Shown here: positions 33,872 through 44,024 of the stretch, in pieces | Position numbering within the stretch: position 1 is the stretch's first letter | How the letters are laid out: the number at the start of each line of letters is the position of its first letter | Assembly (NCBI GenBank): GCA_024637225.1 | Contig: JAGXFP010000003.1 | Span: 1-44,719 of the forward strand | Reading direction: 5' to 3' | DNA from: Desulfobacterales bacterium | GTDB lineage: Bacteria > Desulfobacterota > Desulfobulbia > Desulfobulbales > JAGXFP01 | Length of the DNA stretch: 44,719 bases | Notes under the pieces: model-generated | What the model was told of the DNA's origin: nothing | Database searches by the model: none | The model's input: only the letters and a program-made list of their open reading frames with translations | Made by a program: the position numbers and the translations under genes

Positions 33872-35227
33872 ATGGCTTTAACCGGAATACAGATCCTCAA
33901 AATGCTTCCCAAGAAAAACTGCGGGGAGTGTGCGATTCCGACCTGTCTCGCTTTTGCTATGAAAGTAGCCGCCGGCCAGTCCGAGATCGGCGAGTGTCCT
34001 TATGTAAGCGACGAGGTCAAGGAACAGATAGGTGAAGCATCGGCTCCTCCGATCAGGACCATTAAAATCGGCAGCGCCGACGCCCCCTTCACCATGGGCG
34101 GTGAGACCTGCCTCTACCGCCATGAAAAAAGGTTTGAGAATCAGACCGGGCTCGGTGTTCTGGTGACTACCGAAATGGCTGACGCCGATGTCGACGGCCG
34201 GGTTGAGCGCTTTAACTCCCTGCGCTACGACCGGGTCGGCGTCGAGATGAAGGCCGATCTGATCGCTGTAAAGGATACCAAATCGGATGAAGCCTCCTTT
34301 GTCGCCCTTACCAAAAAAGTTCTGGAAGGCGCCAAGGATGCCAAACTGATATTGATCAGCGACAGTGCCGCCCATCTGACCGCGGCAGCCGAGGCTTGCG
34401 GCGATCGGAAACCGTTGCTTTACGGGGCGACCCTCGATAACGCCTCCGAGATGGCCGGTGCCGCGAAAGAGACCGGCTGTGCCTTGGCGGTTAAAGGCGC
34501 CAATCTCGACAACACCGTCGAGATCACCGAAAAGCTCCTGGGGGAAGGTCTCAAGGATCTGGCCATCGATACCGGCGCCCGCACTATCCGCGCCTCACTG
34601 GAAGACAATATCGTGGCCCGCAAGGCAGCGGTTACCAAGAAGTTCAAGCCGCTCGGCTTTCCGACCGTCAATTTCCCCTGCGAAATGACCGACGATCCGC
34701 TGATGGAATCTATGATCGCCTCGGTATTGATTGCCAAGTACGCCGGCATCATCATCCTTTCCGATCTCCAGGGGGACACCCTGTTCCCGCTCTTCCTGGA
34801 AAGGCTCAATATCTTTACCGATCCCCAGCGGCCGATGGTGGTCGAGGAGGACATCTATCCGGTTAACGGTCCGGATGAGAATTCACCGGTAATTATTACC
34901 TGTAACTTCTCGCTGACCTACTTTATCGTTTCCGGCGAAGTCGAGAGCAGCAAGGTGCCGACCTGGCTGCTGATCAAAGACACCGAGGGCCTCTCGGTTC
35001 TTACTGCCTGGGCGGCCGGAAAATTCGGCGCCGATATGATCGCCCAGTTTATGAAAAAATCGGGTATCGCCGACAAGGTCAAGCATCGCGACTTGATTAT
35101 CCCCGGTTACCTGGCCTCAATGAAAGGCGAATTGGAAGAAGAACTGCCGGATTGGACCATCCTCATCGGTCCCCGGGAAGCGGGTCATCTCCCTGCATTC
35201 TTGAAGGAATGGAAACCGGCCAACTGA
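33872..35227 (+). CDS. acsC: Corrinoid iron-sulfur protein large subunit
   Basis: This is the 451-aa large (gamma) subunit of the corrinoid Fe-S protein that carries the methyl group to acetyl-CoA synthase. The N-terminal 4Fe-4S domain has the KKNCGECAIPTCLAFAMKVA motif, with a fourth Cys in GECPYVS. A TIM-barrel follows, then a C-terminal cobalamin-binding Rossmann-like domain (about 310-451, including VIITCNFSLTYFIVSGEVES and LIGPREAGHLPAFL). The length is as expected. GGAGG lies upstream of the ATG. Its partner AcsD is the C-terminal half of the MetF fusion two genes upstream, so the subunits are not adjacent as they often are. No acsE methyltransferase gene lies beside it. Confidence 0.96.
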   Translation: MALTGIQILKMLPKKNCGECAIPTCLAFAMKVAAGQSEIGECPYVSDEVKEQIGEASAPPIRTIKIGSADAPFTMGGETCLYRHEKRFENQTGLGVLVTTEMADADVDGRVERFNSLRYDRVGVEMKADLIAVKDTKSDEASFVALTKKVLEGAKDAKLILISDSAAHLTAAAEACGDRKPLLYGATLDNASEMAGAAKETGCALAVKGANLDNTVEITEKLLGEGLKDLAIDTGARTIRASLEDNIVARKAAVTKKFKPLGFPTVNFPCEMTDDPLMESMIASVLIAKYAGIIILSDLQGDTLFPLFLERLNIFTDPQRPMVVEEDIYPVNGPDENSPVIITCNFSLTYFIVSGEVESSKVPTWLLIKDTEGLSVLTAWAAGKFGADMIAQFMKKSGIADKVKHRDLIIPGYLASMKGELEEELPDWTILIGPREAGHLPAFLKEWKPAN

Positions 35228-35357
35228 TTCCGCCTCTGTTTGGCTCAAGGGGGAAGATGTATTAAATTATAAATTCACCCCGTCGGATTCGGCAAGACCG
35301 TTTTTCTCCGCCTTAAAGCTCTCGGGCTGGAAACTCCCGGCACTGATAACCCGGATT

Positions 35358-38300
35358 ATGAGTAATTTACCCATGAATATCGAAATTAATGGAAACAGCA
35401 TAGCGGCGGAAGAGGGGATCACCATCCTTGCAGCAGCTGAGCGTGCTGAAATATATATTCCCACCCTTTGCAGCGTCAAAGGCAGGAACTCCGAGGCCCC
35501 TTGCGAGTTGTGCTGCGTGGAAGTTGCCGGTCGGGATGGTCTGGTTCGGGCATGCGAAACTCCCATCGAGGAGGGCATGTCAATCACCACCGATTCGAAG
35601 GCGATTACCGAACATCGCCAGGCCAAACTGGCCATTCTCGCCGAGACCCATTTCGGAGACTGCAAGGCCCCCTGCAACCTTACCTGTCCCGGCCAGATCA
35701 ATGTCCAGGGCTATATCGCCCATGTCGCCAAGGGAGAGTACGAGGAAGCCGTCCGCCTGATCATGGAACGGAACCCTTTCCCCTTTTCGGTGGGCAGGGT
35801 CTGTCCCCGTTTCTGTGAAACCAGATGCCGGCGGATCCTGGTTGACGAACCGGTCTCCATCAATCATCTTAAAAGATTTGTCGCCGACTGGTGCATGACC
35901 AATAAGATCGATTTGAAAATCGGGCGCGACGAGCCGACCGGCAAGAAAATCGCCGTGGTAGGAGGCGGCCCGGCCGGCCTGAGCGGCGCTTATTATCTGT
36001 CGCGCAAGGGTCATGACGTTACGGTCTTCGAAGCCGCCCCCAAACTGGGCGGCATGCTACGCTACGGTTTACCGGAGTATAAAATCCCCAAGGATATTCT
36101 CGACTACGAGATCTCCACGATTCTGCGAACCGGCATCTCGGTCAAGCTCAATCAGCGCTGGGGCGTCGATTTCAATCTTCAGGACCTGCGTGACCAGGGT
36201 TACGACGCCACTTTATTGACCATCGGCGCGCCCGTCGACGAACCCCTGGAAATCCCGGGCTCCTCGTTGGCAAATGTTCTTCCGGCCATCAATTTCCTGA
36301 AGAACGTCAATAGCGGCAAGGTCATCGATTACGGCCGCCGTGCCGCGGTGATCGGCGGCAACAACGTTGCCATGGAAACGGCCCGCTCCCTGATCAGAGC
36401 CGGGGTGGAAACCGTTACCGTGATCTATCCGCGGACCAAGACCGAGATGGCGGCCAATCAGCGCAATATCCGCGAGGCTGAAAAGGAAGGCGTCCAGTTT
36501 CTGGTGATGGCGACTCCGGTCCAGATCTCGCCGGCCGATAGCGGGCTTGATGTGGAACTGATGCGAATGAAGCTGGGTGAACCTGACGAGAAGGGCGTGC
36601 GGAACCCCGAAGCTATTCCCGGTTCATCCAACATCATCCAGGTCGATACGGTTATTCATTCCCTCGGCCAGAAGGCCTGCGAAAATACCAGCTTCAAGGG
36701 GGGCGCACTTGAAGAGGCCTTGGAGTTGACCCCGACCAACAATATTAAAGCCAATCCCCGTGATTTTCTTACCAATCAGGATGGCATCTATGCGGCCGGT
36801 GACGCAACCAGCGGCCCCCGTTCGGTTATCCAGTCGGTGGTGGCCGCCCGCCGTGCGGCGAACAACATAAACAGCCAGGTGATGGGAGTAGAGAAGGAGC
36901 CCGCCGACAGCCGCTTCAATTTCAGCCGGGGCCGTTCCTTCGACGATGTCGATCTGCGTAACTTCGAGGGTATCAAGGTCAAACTGCGGGAAAAAATGCC
37001 GGAAAGGCCGCCGGAGACCTCCACCCAGGACTTTGACGAGGTCAAACTCGGTTTCACCGAAAAGATGGCGCTGCGCGAGGCGAAACGTTGCCTGTCCTGC
37101 GGCTGCAACGCCTATGACCGCTGCGACCTGAAGCGCTTATCCGAAGAGCACAAGGTAAACCTCAACAAGACCGGCATGGGCAGTGAACCGGTTTATGCCA
37201 GAGATAATTCCCATCCCGTTATTCAGGTCGATCTCAACAAGTGTATTTACTGTCAGCGCTGCAAGAACAGCTGCGATTACAAGGCCATCGATCTTTCCGC
37301 CGAATCCTTCGACGACCGGGGCCGGCCGGAAAAGATCTCCTTCCGGTTCAACGAGAACTGCGTTAATTGCGGCGAATGTGTCGACAACTGCTCCACCGGC
37401 GCCCTGATCAAGAAAGACCGCCTGGTCCCGATTACTAACGAAGAGGTGAGAGAGGTTCGTTCGACCTGCCCCTATTGCGGAGCCGGCTGCCAGATCATCC
37501 TCAAGGTCAAGGGCAACACCCTGATGGAGGTCGACGCCGATCCCAATCTCGCCCCTAACTACGGCGCCCTGTGCGTCAAGGGCCGTTTCGGCCAGAAGTT
37601 CGTCCAGCACCGCGACCGGTTGACCAAGCCTTTGATCCGGCAGGGCGGCCAGCTTGTCGAAACCAGCTGGGATGAGGCCCTGAACGTGGTGGCCAAGAAG
37701 TTTTTCGACCTTAAGGCCATGTACGGCTCGGATTCGATCGCCGGTTTCAGTTGCGCCCGGGCCACCAACGAAGAAAATTACCTGATGCAGAAATTCATGC
37801 GGACGGCGATCGGCACCAACAATATCGATCACTGTGCCCGGCTCTGACACGCTCCCACGGTGGCCAGTTTGGCCCTCACCTTCGGAAGCGGCGCAATGAC
37901 CAACTCCATAGCCGACATGAAACAGACCGATCTCTTCTTCATGATCGGCAGCAATCCCGACACCAGTCATCCGACCATCGGCCTCCGGGTCCATCAGGCC
38001 GTCGACCGGGGAGCCAAGCTCGTCGTGGTCGATCCCCGCAGGACCAGGCTGGCCGAGCGGGCCGACCTCTGGATCCGGATCAAGCCGGGAACCGATGTGG
38101 CCTTCATGAACGGGATGATGAGCGTCATCCTCGCCGAGGATCTCTGGGACAAAAAATTCGTCGAGGAGCGGACCGAGGATTTCGATTACCTGAAAAGCGT
38201 GGTCGAGAAATACTCGCCCGATATCGTCGAGGAGATTACCGGGATTTCCGAGGAGCAGCTGCGCCAAGCCGCGAGAATGTACGCCGCCGAGGGGCGGCAC

Positions 38301-39482
38301 GCCATCTACCACGGCATGGGCATCACCCATTACGTGACCGGCACCGACCGGGTCAAGAGCATTGCCAACCTGGCCATGCTCTGCGGCAAGGTCGGCCAGG
38401 CCGGCGGCGGCTGCAACCCCTTGCGGGGCCAGAACAATGTGCAGGGAGCCTGCGATATGGGCGCCCTGTTCAATACCCTGCCCGGCTACGGCAGCTTCGA
38501 TAACAACGAGCTTTTCAAGACTTTCGAAAAGGCCTGGAAGGTCAAGCTGCCCCGACGGCCCGGCAAACCGGCCACCGAGGTCTGGGATAATGTCCTCAAA
38601 AAAGATATCCGCGGTCTTTACGTTTTCGGCGAGGATCCGGTAGTGGCGGATGCCAATATCTCCCATGTCCGGCAGGCCCTGGAAGAGGTTGATTTCCTGG
38701 TGGTCCAGGACATCTTCCTGACCGACACCGCCCAGATGGCCGATGTGGTCCTACCCGCCGCCTGTTATGCAGAGAAGGAAGGGACATTCACCTGTACCGA
38801 ACGGCGGGTGCAGCGGGTCCGCAAGGCGGTGGAGCCGCCCGGCGAGGCCCGGGCCGACTGGCGCATCTTCTGCGAGCTTTCCAAAAAGATGGGTTATGAG
38901 ATGGATTACGCTTCGGCGGAAGATATCTTCGAGGAGATCCGCACCCTCCTGCCCCAGTACAAGGGAATCACCTATAAACGCCTTGACAAAGTCGGTCTGC
39001 AATGGCCGGTGCCCAGTGAAGATCATCCGGGCACCGAGGTATTGCATACCGAATCGTTCACCAGAGGCAGGGGGCTTTTCATACCCGAGGAGTATATCCC
39101 CCCGGTCGAACTTCCCGATGACGAGTATCCGATGTCCTTTACCACCGGCCGGGATCTGTCCAGGTATAACTTCAGCAGCATGACCGGCAAGACTCCGGAG
39201 ATCGATGAGATCAGTCCGGAATGCTTTGCCGAGATCACCCCCGTTGATGCCGAACGGCTTGGCATCGAGGATAAGAGCCGGGTTCGCCTGGTGTCGCGGC
39301 GCGGATCGGTAGAGATGCGGGCCAAGATCACCGATCGTACCCAGGAGGGCACGGTATTCGCGACCTACAACCACCTTGAAACCCTGGTCAACCTGCTTAC
39401 CCTGGACGCCCTGGATCGTCTTTCCAGAACTCCAGAATACAAGCTATGCGCGATACGGGTGGAAGCAGTACCCGAAAATTAG
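35358..39482 (+). CDS. fdhA: Selenocysteine formate dehydrogenase fused to 2Fe-2S and GltD-like NAD(P)/FAD domains
   Basis: The 1374-aa protein is read through TGA at 37845-37847 (Sec830). Residues 1-90 form a 2Fe-2S domain (IPTLCSVKG, CELCCVE). About 100-510 is a GltD-like oxidoreductase with an Fe-S entry motif (CNLTCPGQINVQGYI), an FAD site (VVGGGPAGLSGAYYL, near 197), a second nucleotide site (AVIGGNNVAMETARSL, near 328) and YAAGDATSGPRSVIQS. A double 4Fe-4S ferredoxin is at about 628-680 (CIYCQRCKNSC, CVNCGECVDNC). From 700 to the end is the molybdopterin formate dehydrogenase, with CPYCGAGC and the active-site DHCARL-U-HAPTVASLA. Sec at this spot is the known FDH arrangement, and the frame continues without damage. 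It probably interconverts CO2 and formate as the first methyl-branch step, passing electrons to NAD(P) or to HdrA. The start is uncertain; an ATG at 35373 is possible. Confidence 0.93.
37859..37880 (+). promoter_or_regulatory. SECIS-like stem-loop in fdhA
   Basis: The stem-loop begins 11 nt after the UGA. GGTG (37859-37862) pairs with CACC (37877-37880), and inside it GCC (37863-37865) pairs with GGC (37871-37873), with a three-base bulge and an AGTTT loop. Bacterial SECIS elements occupy exactly this position, and a bulge in the upper stem is common. It would direct SelB-Sec-tRNA to the UGA codon. Confidence 0.65.
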
Positions 39483-39532
39483 TTAAATAATTGATATTAT
39501 AGTTTTTTATAACTCTTCCGGAGTGAAGCATT

Positions 39533-42500
39533 ATGGCAAAAGCAAAGCAAAAGAAAACCGGCGCCCCAGCCAGGAAATCCGCCAAGACCGCTGCCCAATC
39601 GGGTAGCATGATGGTGGTCGGCGGCGGTGTCGCCGGTGTCCAGGCGGCTCTAGATCTCACCGATCTCGGCTATTACGTCTATCTGGTCGAAAAAAGCGCG
39701 GCGGTCGGCGGCGCCATGGCCCAGCTGGATAAAACCTTCCCGACCAACGACTGTTCGCTCTGAATTCTCGCACCTAAATTGGTTGAGGCCGGTCGGTCTC
39801 CAAATATAGAAATTCTGAGTAACGCTGATTTGCTTTCCCTGTCGGGCAAGCCGGGTAATTTCAAGGCCGAATTGCAACTGCGGCCCCGTTATATCGATGC
39901 GGATAAATGTACGGCCTGCGGGCTTTGCACTACATACTGTCCCCGGCACCTGGCCGATTCCTTCAACGAAGGGCTCGATCTGACCAGGCCGATCCATATC
40001 GATTATCCCCAGGCGGTGCCGGCCTCTTATTTCATCGATCCCGAGGCATGTCTGTATCTCCAGCACGACACCTGCCAGATCTGTGTGCCGACCTGCCGCA
40101 GCAACGCGATCGATTTCAGCCAGCAGCCCAAAAAGATCAGCCTCGATATCGGGGCGGTGATCATGGCTCCCGGTTTCGGCCGGGTGCCGGAAGAGGCCCT
40201 GACCCAATATGGTTATGGTCAGCATCCCGACATTGTCACCAGCATTGAGTTCGAGCGCCTGCTCAATCCGTCCGGTCCCTTTGAGGGCGAGGTCCGCTGT
40301 CTGTCCGATAAACGCCATCCCAAAAAGATCGCCTTTATCCAGTGCGTCGGCTCCCGCGATCTGGGTTGTGGAAACGGCTACTGCTCGTCGGTCTGCTGCA
40401 TGTACGCGATCAAGGAAGCGATGGTGGCCAAGGAGCACGACCCCGAATGCGAGATCACCATCTATTACATGGATATCCGCACCCAGGGTAAGGACTTCGA
40501 CGCCGCCAGGATCAAGGCCGAGGAACATTACGGTATAAAATTTATCAGGGCCAAGGTAGCCGATGTTATTCCCTGGAAGAAAAATCTGAAGCTGACCTAT
40601 TCGACCATGGACGGCGTCCATCGTTTTGACGCCTATGACATGGTAGTCCTCGCGGAAGGTCTCGATTCCCCGACCGACGCCCGGGCCCTTGCCGATATTA
40701 CCGGCGTCGAGCTGGATAAATATGATTTCTGCAAGACCGGATTTTTTGAGCCCCTGGCCAGCAGCCGGGACGGCGTTTACGCTATCGGCGCCTTTCAGGG
40801 CCCCAAGGACATCCCCGAAAGCGTCACCCAGTCCAGCGCCGCGGCCGGCATTTCCGCCGGGCAGATCAAGGCCGGGCGGGGCAAGGATATCGTTATCAAG
40901 GAATATCCGACCGAGAAAGCCCTGAAAGCCTCGGATGAGCCCCGGATCGGCGTTTTTGTCTGCCACTGCGGGATCAATATCGCCGGCGTGGTGGATGTCC
41001 AGAAGGTCGATGATTACACCAAGGACATGGAAGGTGTGGTCTATCATGCCCAGAGCCTGTACAGCTGTTCCCAGGACGCCCAGAAGGTGATCAAGGAGAT
41101 GATCAAGCTTCACGATCTGAATCGGGTGGTGATCGCGGCCTGTTCGCCCCGAACCCATGAACCGCTCTTTCAGGAGACCCTGAAAGACGCGGGCCTGAAC
41201 CGCAGTCTTTTTGAAATGGTCAATATCCGCGACCACTGCTCCTGGGTGCACGCCAACGAGCCGGACAAAGCCACCGATAAATCGATGGATCTGGTCCGGA
41301 TGGGCATTGCCAAGGCGCGTCATATCCAGCCGCTGCCCGAGCAGACCGTGCCGGTAACCGACAAGGCGATTGTCATCGGCGGCGGCATCGCCGGGATGAC
41401 TGCGGCCCTGAATCTCGCCGACCAGGGCTTTCAAACGACGATCATCGAAAAGAGCGCCCGGCTCGGCGGTCATCTGCTTGATCAGCGCTATACCCTGTCG
41501 GGCGAGAACATGGCCGACTATCTTAAGAAGGTCACCGACCAAATTGCCAAGCACAAAAAAATCGATGTGCTCACCAACAGCGAACTGGCCGAGGTGGGCG
41601 GTTTCGTCGGGAACTTCTCGTCGGTGGTCCGGTCCGGCAAGGGCAGCAAGGCCTCGGAGCAGACCATCGACCACGGGGTGATAGTGGTCGCCACCGGCGG
41701 CCGCGAACATGTGCCGGCCACGGTGCTGGGCAAAAAAGTTCCGCAATCGGACAAGTTCATTACCCAGAAGGAGTTGGAGATCGGATTGGCCGGCAAAGGC
41801 AAGAATCGGGCGCCGAAATCCGTGGTCATGATCCAGTGCGCCGGCTCCCGGGGCGACGATCTCGCCTATTGCAGCAAGACCTGTTGCACCCAGGCGGTCA
41901 AAAACTCGCTGAAGATCAAGGAGATCAATCCGGATTCCCAGATTATCGTGCTCTATCGGGACATGCGGACCTACGGCTTTACCGAGGATGCTTACCGCGA
42001 AGCCCGAGAAAAGGGAGTGATCTTCATTCCATATTCCATGGATAAAAAACCGAGTCTCAGCGCCAAGGGAACCAAAGCCGAGGTGGCTTTTTACGACCCG
42101 ATACTTCAAGATGATGTTACCATTAATCCCGACCTGGTCGCCCTGAGCGTCGGAACCGTTCCCGAGAGCACGGCGGAATTGAGCAGGCTCTTGAAGGTTC
42201 CGGTAAATGGTGATGATTTTTATCTCGAGGCCCACGTCAAGCTGCGGCCGGTGGAAATGCCGGTTGCCGGGGTTTTCCTTTGCGGCCTGGCCCATTCGCC
42301 GAAACCGGTGGATGAGATCATCGTCCAGGCCCAGGCGGCGGCGGCCAAGGCCTCCATCCCCCTGGTCAAGGGACAAGTCAGCGTCGAACCGATTGTTTCC
42401 AGCATCGATAAGGACAAATGCATCGGCTGCCGGCTTTGCGCCTCCCTCTGTCCTTATCAGGCCATTGAAATGGTAAAGGTCGACAAGAAACCGAAAGCCG

Positions 42501-42640
42501 AGACCGTGGTTGCCTCCTGTAAGGCCTGCGGGATCTGCGCCGCCCATTGCCCGACTTTTGCCATATCGATGGGCGGTTTCACCAATGAACAGATTACTTC
42601 CCAGATCGAGGCCTTTGGCGAGGCCCTAGAGGAGGCTTAA
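39533..42640 (+). CDS. hdrA: Selenocysteine-containing double-module HdrA-like electron-transfer flavoprotein
   Basis: The 1035-aa protein is read through TGA at 39761-39763 (Sec77), where NDCSL-U-ILAPKL replaces the Cys of the HdrA motif NDCS-x-C. After a Lys/Ala-rich N-terminal extension (about 25 residues) comes the first FAD site ([16 protein letters not shown]). Then follow a ferredoxin-like region ([11 protein letters not shown], near 125), VGSRD-type motifs and a CHCGINIAG segment (near 474). The second half repeats an HdrA module with its own FAD site ([16 protein letters not shown], near 613). It ends with two 4Fe-4S motifs ([11 protein letters not shown] and [11 protein letters not shown], near 962-1005). 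HdrA proteins bifurcate or confurcate electrons. With FdhA and MvhD beside it, it probably links formate to ferredoxin and another acceptor. HdrB and HdrC are absent. Confidence 0.93.
39785..39800 (+). promoter_or_regulatory. SECIS-like stem-loop in hdrA
   Basis: GAGGCC (39785-39790) pairs with GGTCTC (39795-39800), including one G-U pair, and closes a GGTC tetraloop. It begins 21 nt after the UGA at 39761-39763. The GGU-containing loop is the feature SelB recognises in E. coli fdhF. This is the best-formed SECIS of the three in the window. Confidence 0.75.
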
Positions 42641-42644
42641 CAAT

Positions 42645-43250
42645 ATGAGCAAGGAAGAATTCAACCCCAAGATTCTCGGGTTTCTCTGCAACTGGTGCTG
42701 CTATGCGGCCGCGGATGCCGCCGGGGTTTCCCGCTACCAGTATCCGCCGAATCTGCGGACCATCAGGATAATGTGCACCGGCCGCCTTGATCCCGCCTTT
42801 GTGATGCGCGGTCTGGTCGAAGGTGCGGCCGGCATTTTCACCGGCGGCTGACAACTCGGTGAATGCCATTACCAGGTTGGTAATTATGACGCAATGGGAG
42901 TAAATGGTCTGATCAAGAAAGTGCTGACCGAGGTTGGTTTGGATCATCGACGATTCGATCTCAAATGGGCCTCCGCCGCCGAAGCGCCGCGCTTCGTCAA
43001 ATTGATCACCGAATTTACCGCTAGGATAAAAGAACTCGGCCCCTTAGGTGAGGCGGAAGGGATCAGCCCCGAAGAGGCAAAAAAACGGGCTGAAAAAGCG
43101 CTGGCCATGGTCAGTGACCGCAAGTTGCGGATGGGTTTCGGCAATCTGACCAAGACCCTGCGCAAGGAAGTGCCTAATCTGAGCGATAAAGCAATCGACC
43201 AGGCCATCGATGAAAAACTGAGCAAGACCCTTTCATCCCTGTCCGATTAA
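42645..43250 (+). CDS. mvhD: Selenocysteine-containing MvhD-like electron-transfer protein with C-terminal extension
   Basis: The 201-aa protein is read through TGA at 42849-42851 (Sec69). MvhD carries a 2Fe-2S cluster and passes electrons from a dehydrogenase or hydrogenase to HdrA. The MvhD motifs are FLCNWCCYAAADAAG, RIMCTGRLDP and GIFTGG-U-QLGECHYQVGNYDA, where Sec replaces a usual Cys. The core ends near residue 120. About 80 extra residues follow, helical and charged (AEGISPEEAKKRAEKALAMV), with a short EKL-rich end, longer than the classical 140-aa MvhD. GAGGAGG precedes the ATG, and the gene starts 4 bp after the hdrA stop, so the two are coupled. A strong terminator follows. Confidence 0.93.
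42868..42884 (+). promoter_or_regulatory. SECIS-like stem-loop in mvhD
   Basis: ATTACC (42868-42873) pairs perfectly with GGTAAT (42879-42884) around an AGGTT loop. It starts 16 nt after the UGA at 42849-42851. Position and GGU in the loop fit a bacterial SECIS element. Confidence 0.7.
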
Positions 43251-43273
43251 ATCGGTAATATTCTGAAAAGCTG

Positions 43274-43312
43274 AAAACGGTTAAACTGGAAAGTTTAGCC
43301 GTTTTTTTATTC
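43274..43312 (+). terminator. Rho-independent terminator of the fdhA-hdrA-mvhD operon
   Basis: A 14-bp stem (43274-43287 with 43292-43305, one G-U pair) closes a GGAA loop and runs into a T-rich tract. It lies 24 bp after the mvhD stop. This is a textbook intrinsic terminator and marks the end of the metabolic cluster. Confidence 0.93.
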
Positions 43313-43391
43313 TTGATTATTACCACTGGGACCAAAGTTTCGTACAAGCAGACCAGCTGCTCAACTCAGCTTTACGGTAGGTATTTCGTAA

Positions 43392-43757
43392 ATGAGCACA
43401 CTATTGTTGATCGAAGACGACCTGATGATCCTGGATACCACCCGGGAGTTGTTGAAACTACTCGGTTATCAGGTCTATACCGCCCACAGCGGCGGCAGCG
43501 CTCTCGATCTCCTGGCCGGGTGCAATGGCGAGATCGATCTGATTCTGCTTGATCTTTCCCTCCAGGATATGGACGGCCGCAAACTGCTGCTCAAACTGGT
43601 TGCGCTCTATCCGGACCTGAAATTCGTGATTTGCAGCGGATCTTTACCGGACGAGCTTGACTTCGACCATCAGCCCGCCGTCAAGGGCATCCTCAACAAA
43701 CCCTTTGAACTTAATGATTTACGAAAAATCGTCGAGAAGGTCATTAGCGGCGGATAA
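43392..43757 (+). CDS. Single-domain response regulator
   Basis: This 121-aa CheY-like receiver protein has no output domain. The acidic pair is E8/D9-D10 (LLLIEDDLMIL), the phospho-acceptor D54 is in LILLDLSLQDMDG, and the lysine is in ILNKPFEL. The conserved Ser/Thr position is CSGS. The ATG at 43392 follows a weak TAGGT. No kinase gene is nearby. It lies after the terminator of the mvhD operon and is probably transcribed separately. Confidence 0.88.
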   Translation: MSTLLLIEDDLMILDTTRELLKLLGYQVYTAHSGGSALDLLAGCNGEIDLILLDLSLQDMDGRKLLLKLVALYPDLKFVICSGSLPDELDFDHQPAVKGILNKPFELNDLRKIVEKVISGG

Positions 43758-43890
43758 ATTCAAATACCATTTCCAAGTCGTCCCCAGCGATTTCCCCAAG
43801 CAGATTGGCGGGGAAATATACTCCTCCGTAGCTGACCACAGAACGCCGAGCCCAGCTGGGCCACTCTCGCCGACTCCACTCCAATCACGT

Positions 43891-43956
43891 TCAAAACCTT
43901 TCATTTTTTTCGAATGACTCTAATAATTCTTTTTCTTCCGCTGTGAAATCAATCAT
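43891..43956 (-). pseudogene. 5' remnant of a CopG/BrnA-like antitoxin gene
   Basis: A very strong ribosome site, GGAGGTGA, precedes an ATG at 43956-43954. The frame reads MIDFTAEEKELLESFEKNER and stops after 21 codons. CopG-type antitoxins often begin with the same acidic EEKELLESFE stretch followed by a longer chain. Here the chain breaks exactly where the rest should begin, so the 3' part is lost or frameshifted. The match is by family resemblance only. Confidence 0.5.
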
Positions 43957-44024
43957 TGTTTTCACCTCCACGAATAATCAAGAACCCCATGATACCCTTT
44001 GTAAGTTTTGCAATTTTGCAAGCC

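Noticed and set aside
37845..37847. Reading the TGA codons at 37845, 39761 and 42849 as real stops, giving pairs of adjacent truncated genes or pseudogenes
   Set aside because: In all three cases the residue aligned with TGA is a known Sec/Cys active-site or ligand position, the frame after it is fully conserved without frameshift, and a SECIS-like hairpin follows. Three independent nonsense mutations at such positions are not credible.
39650..42547. 965-aa antisense frame opposite hdrA
   Set aside because: It is a shadow of the GC-rich hdrA gene: composition is His/Asp/Gly/Leu-rich with no recognisable domain, and the sense strand has strong motifs. Similar long antisense frames at 433-1458, 27369-28679, 30296-31498, 31944-32993 and 37137-38666 were dropped for the same reason.
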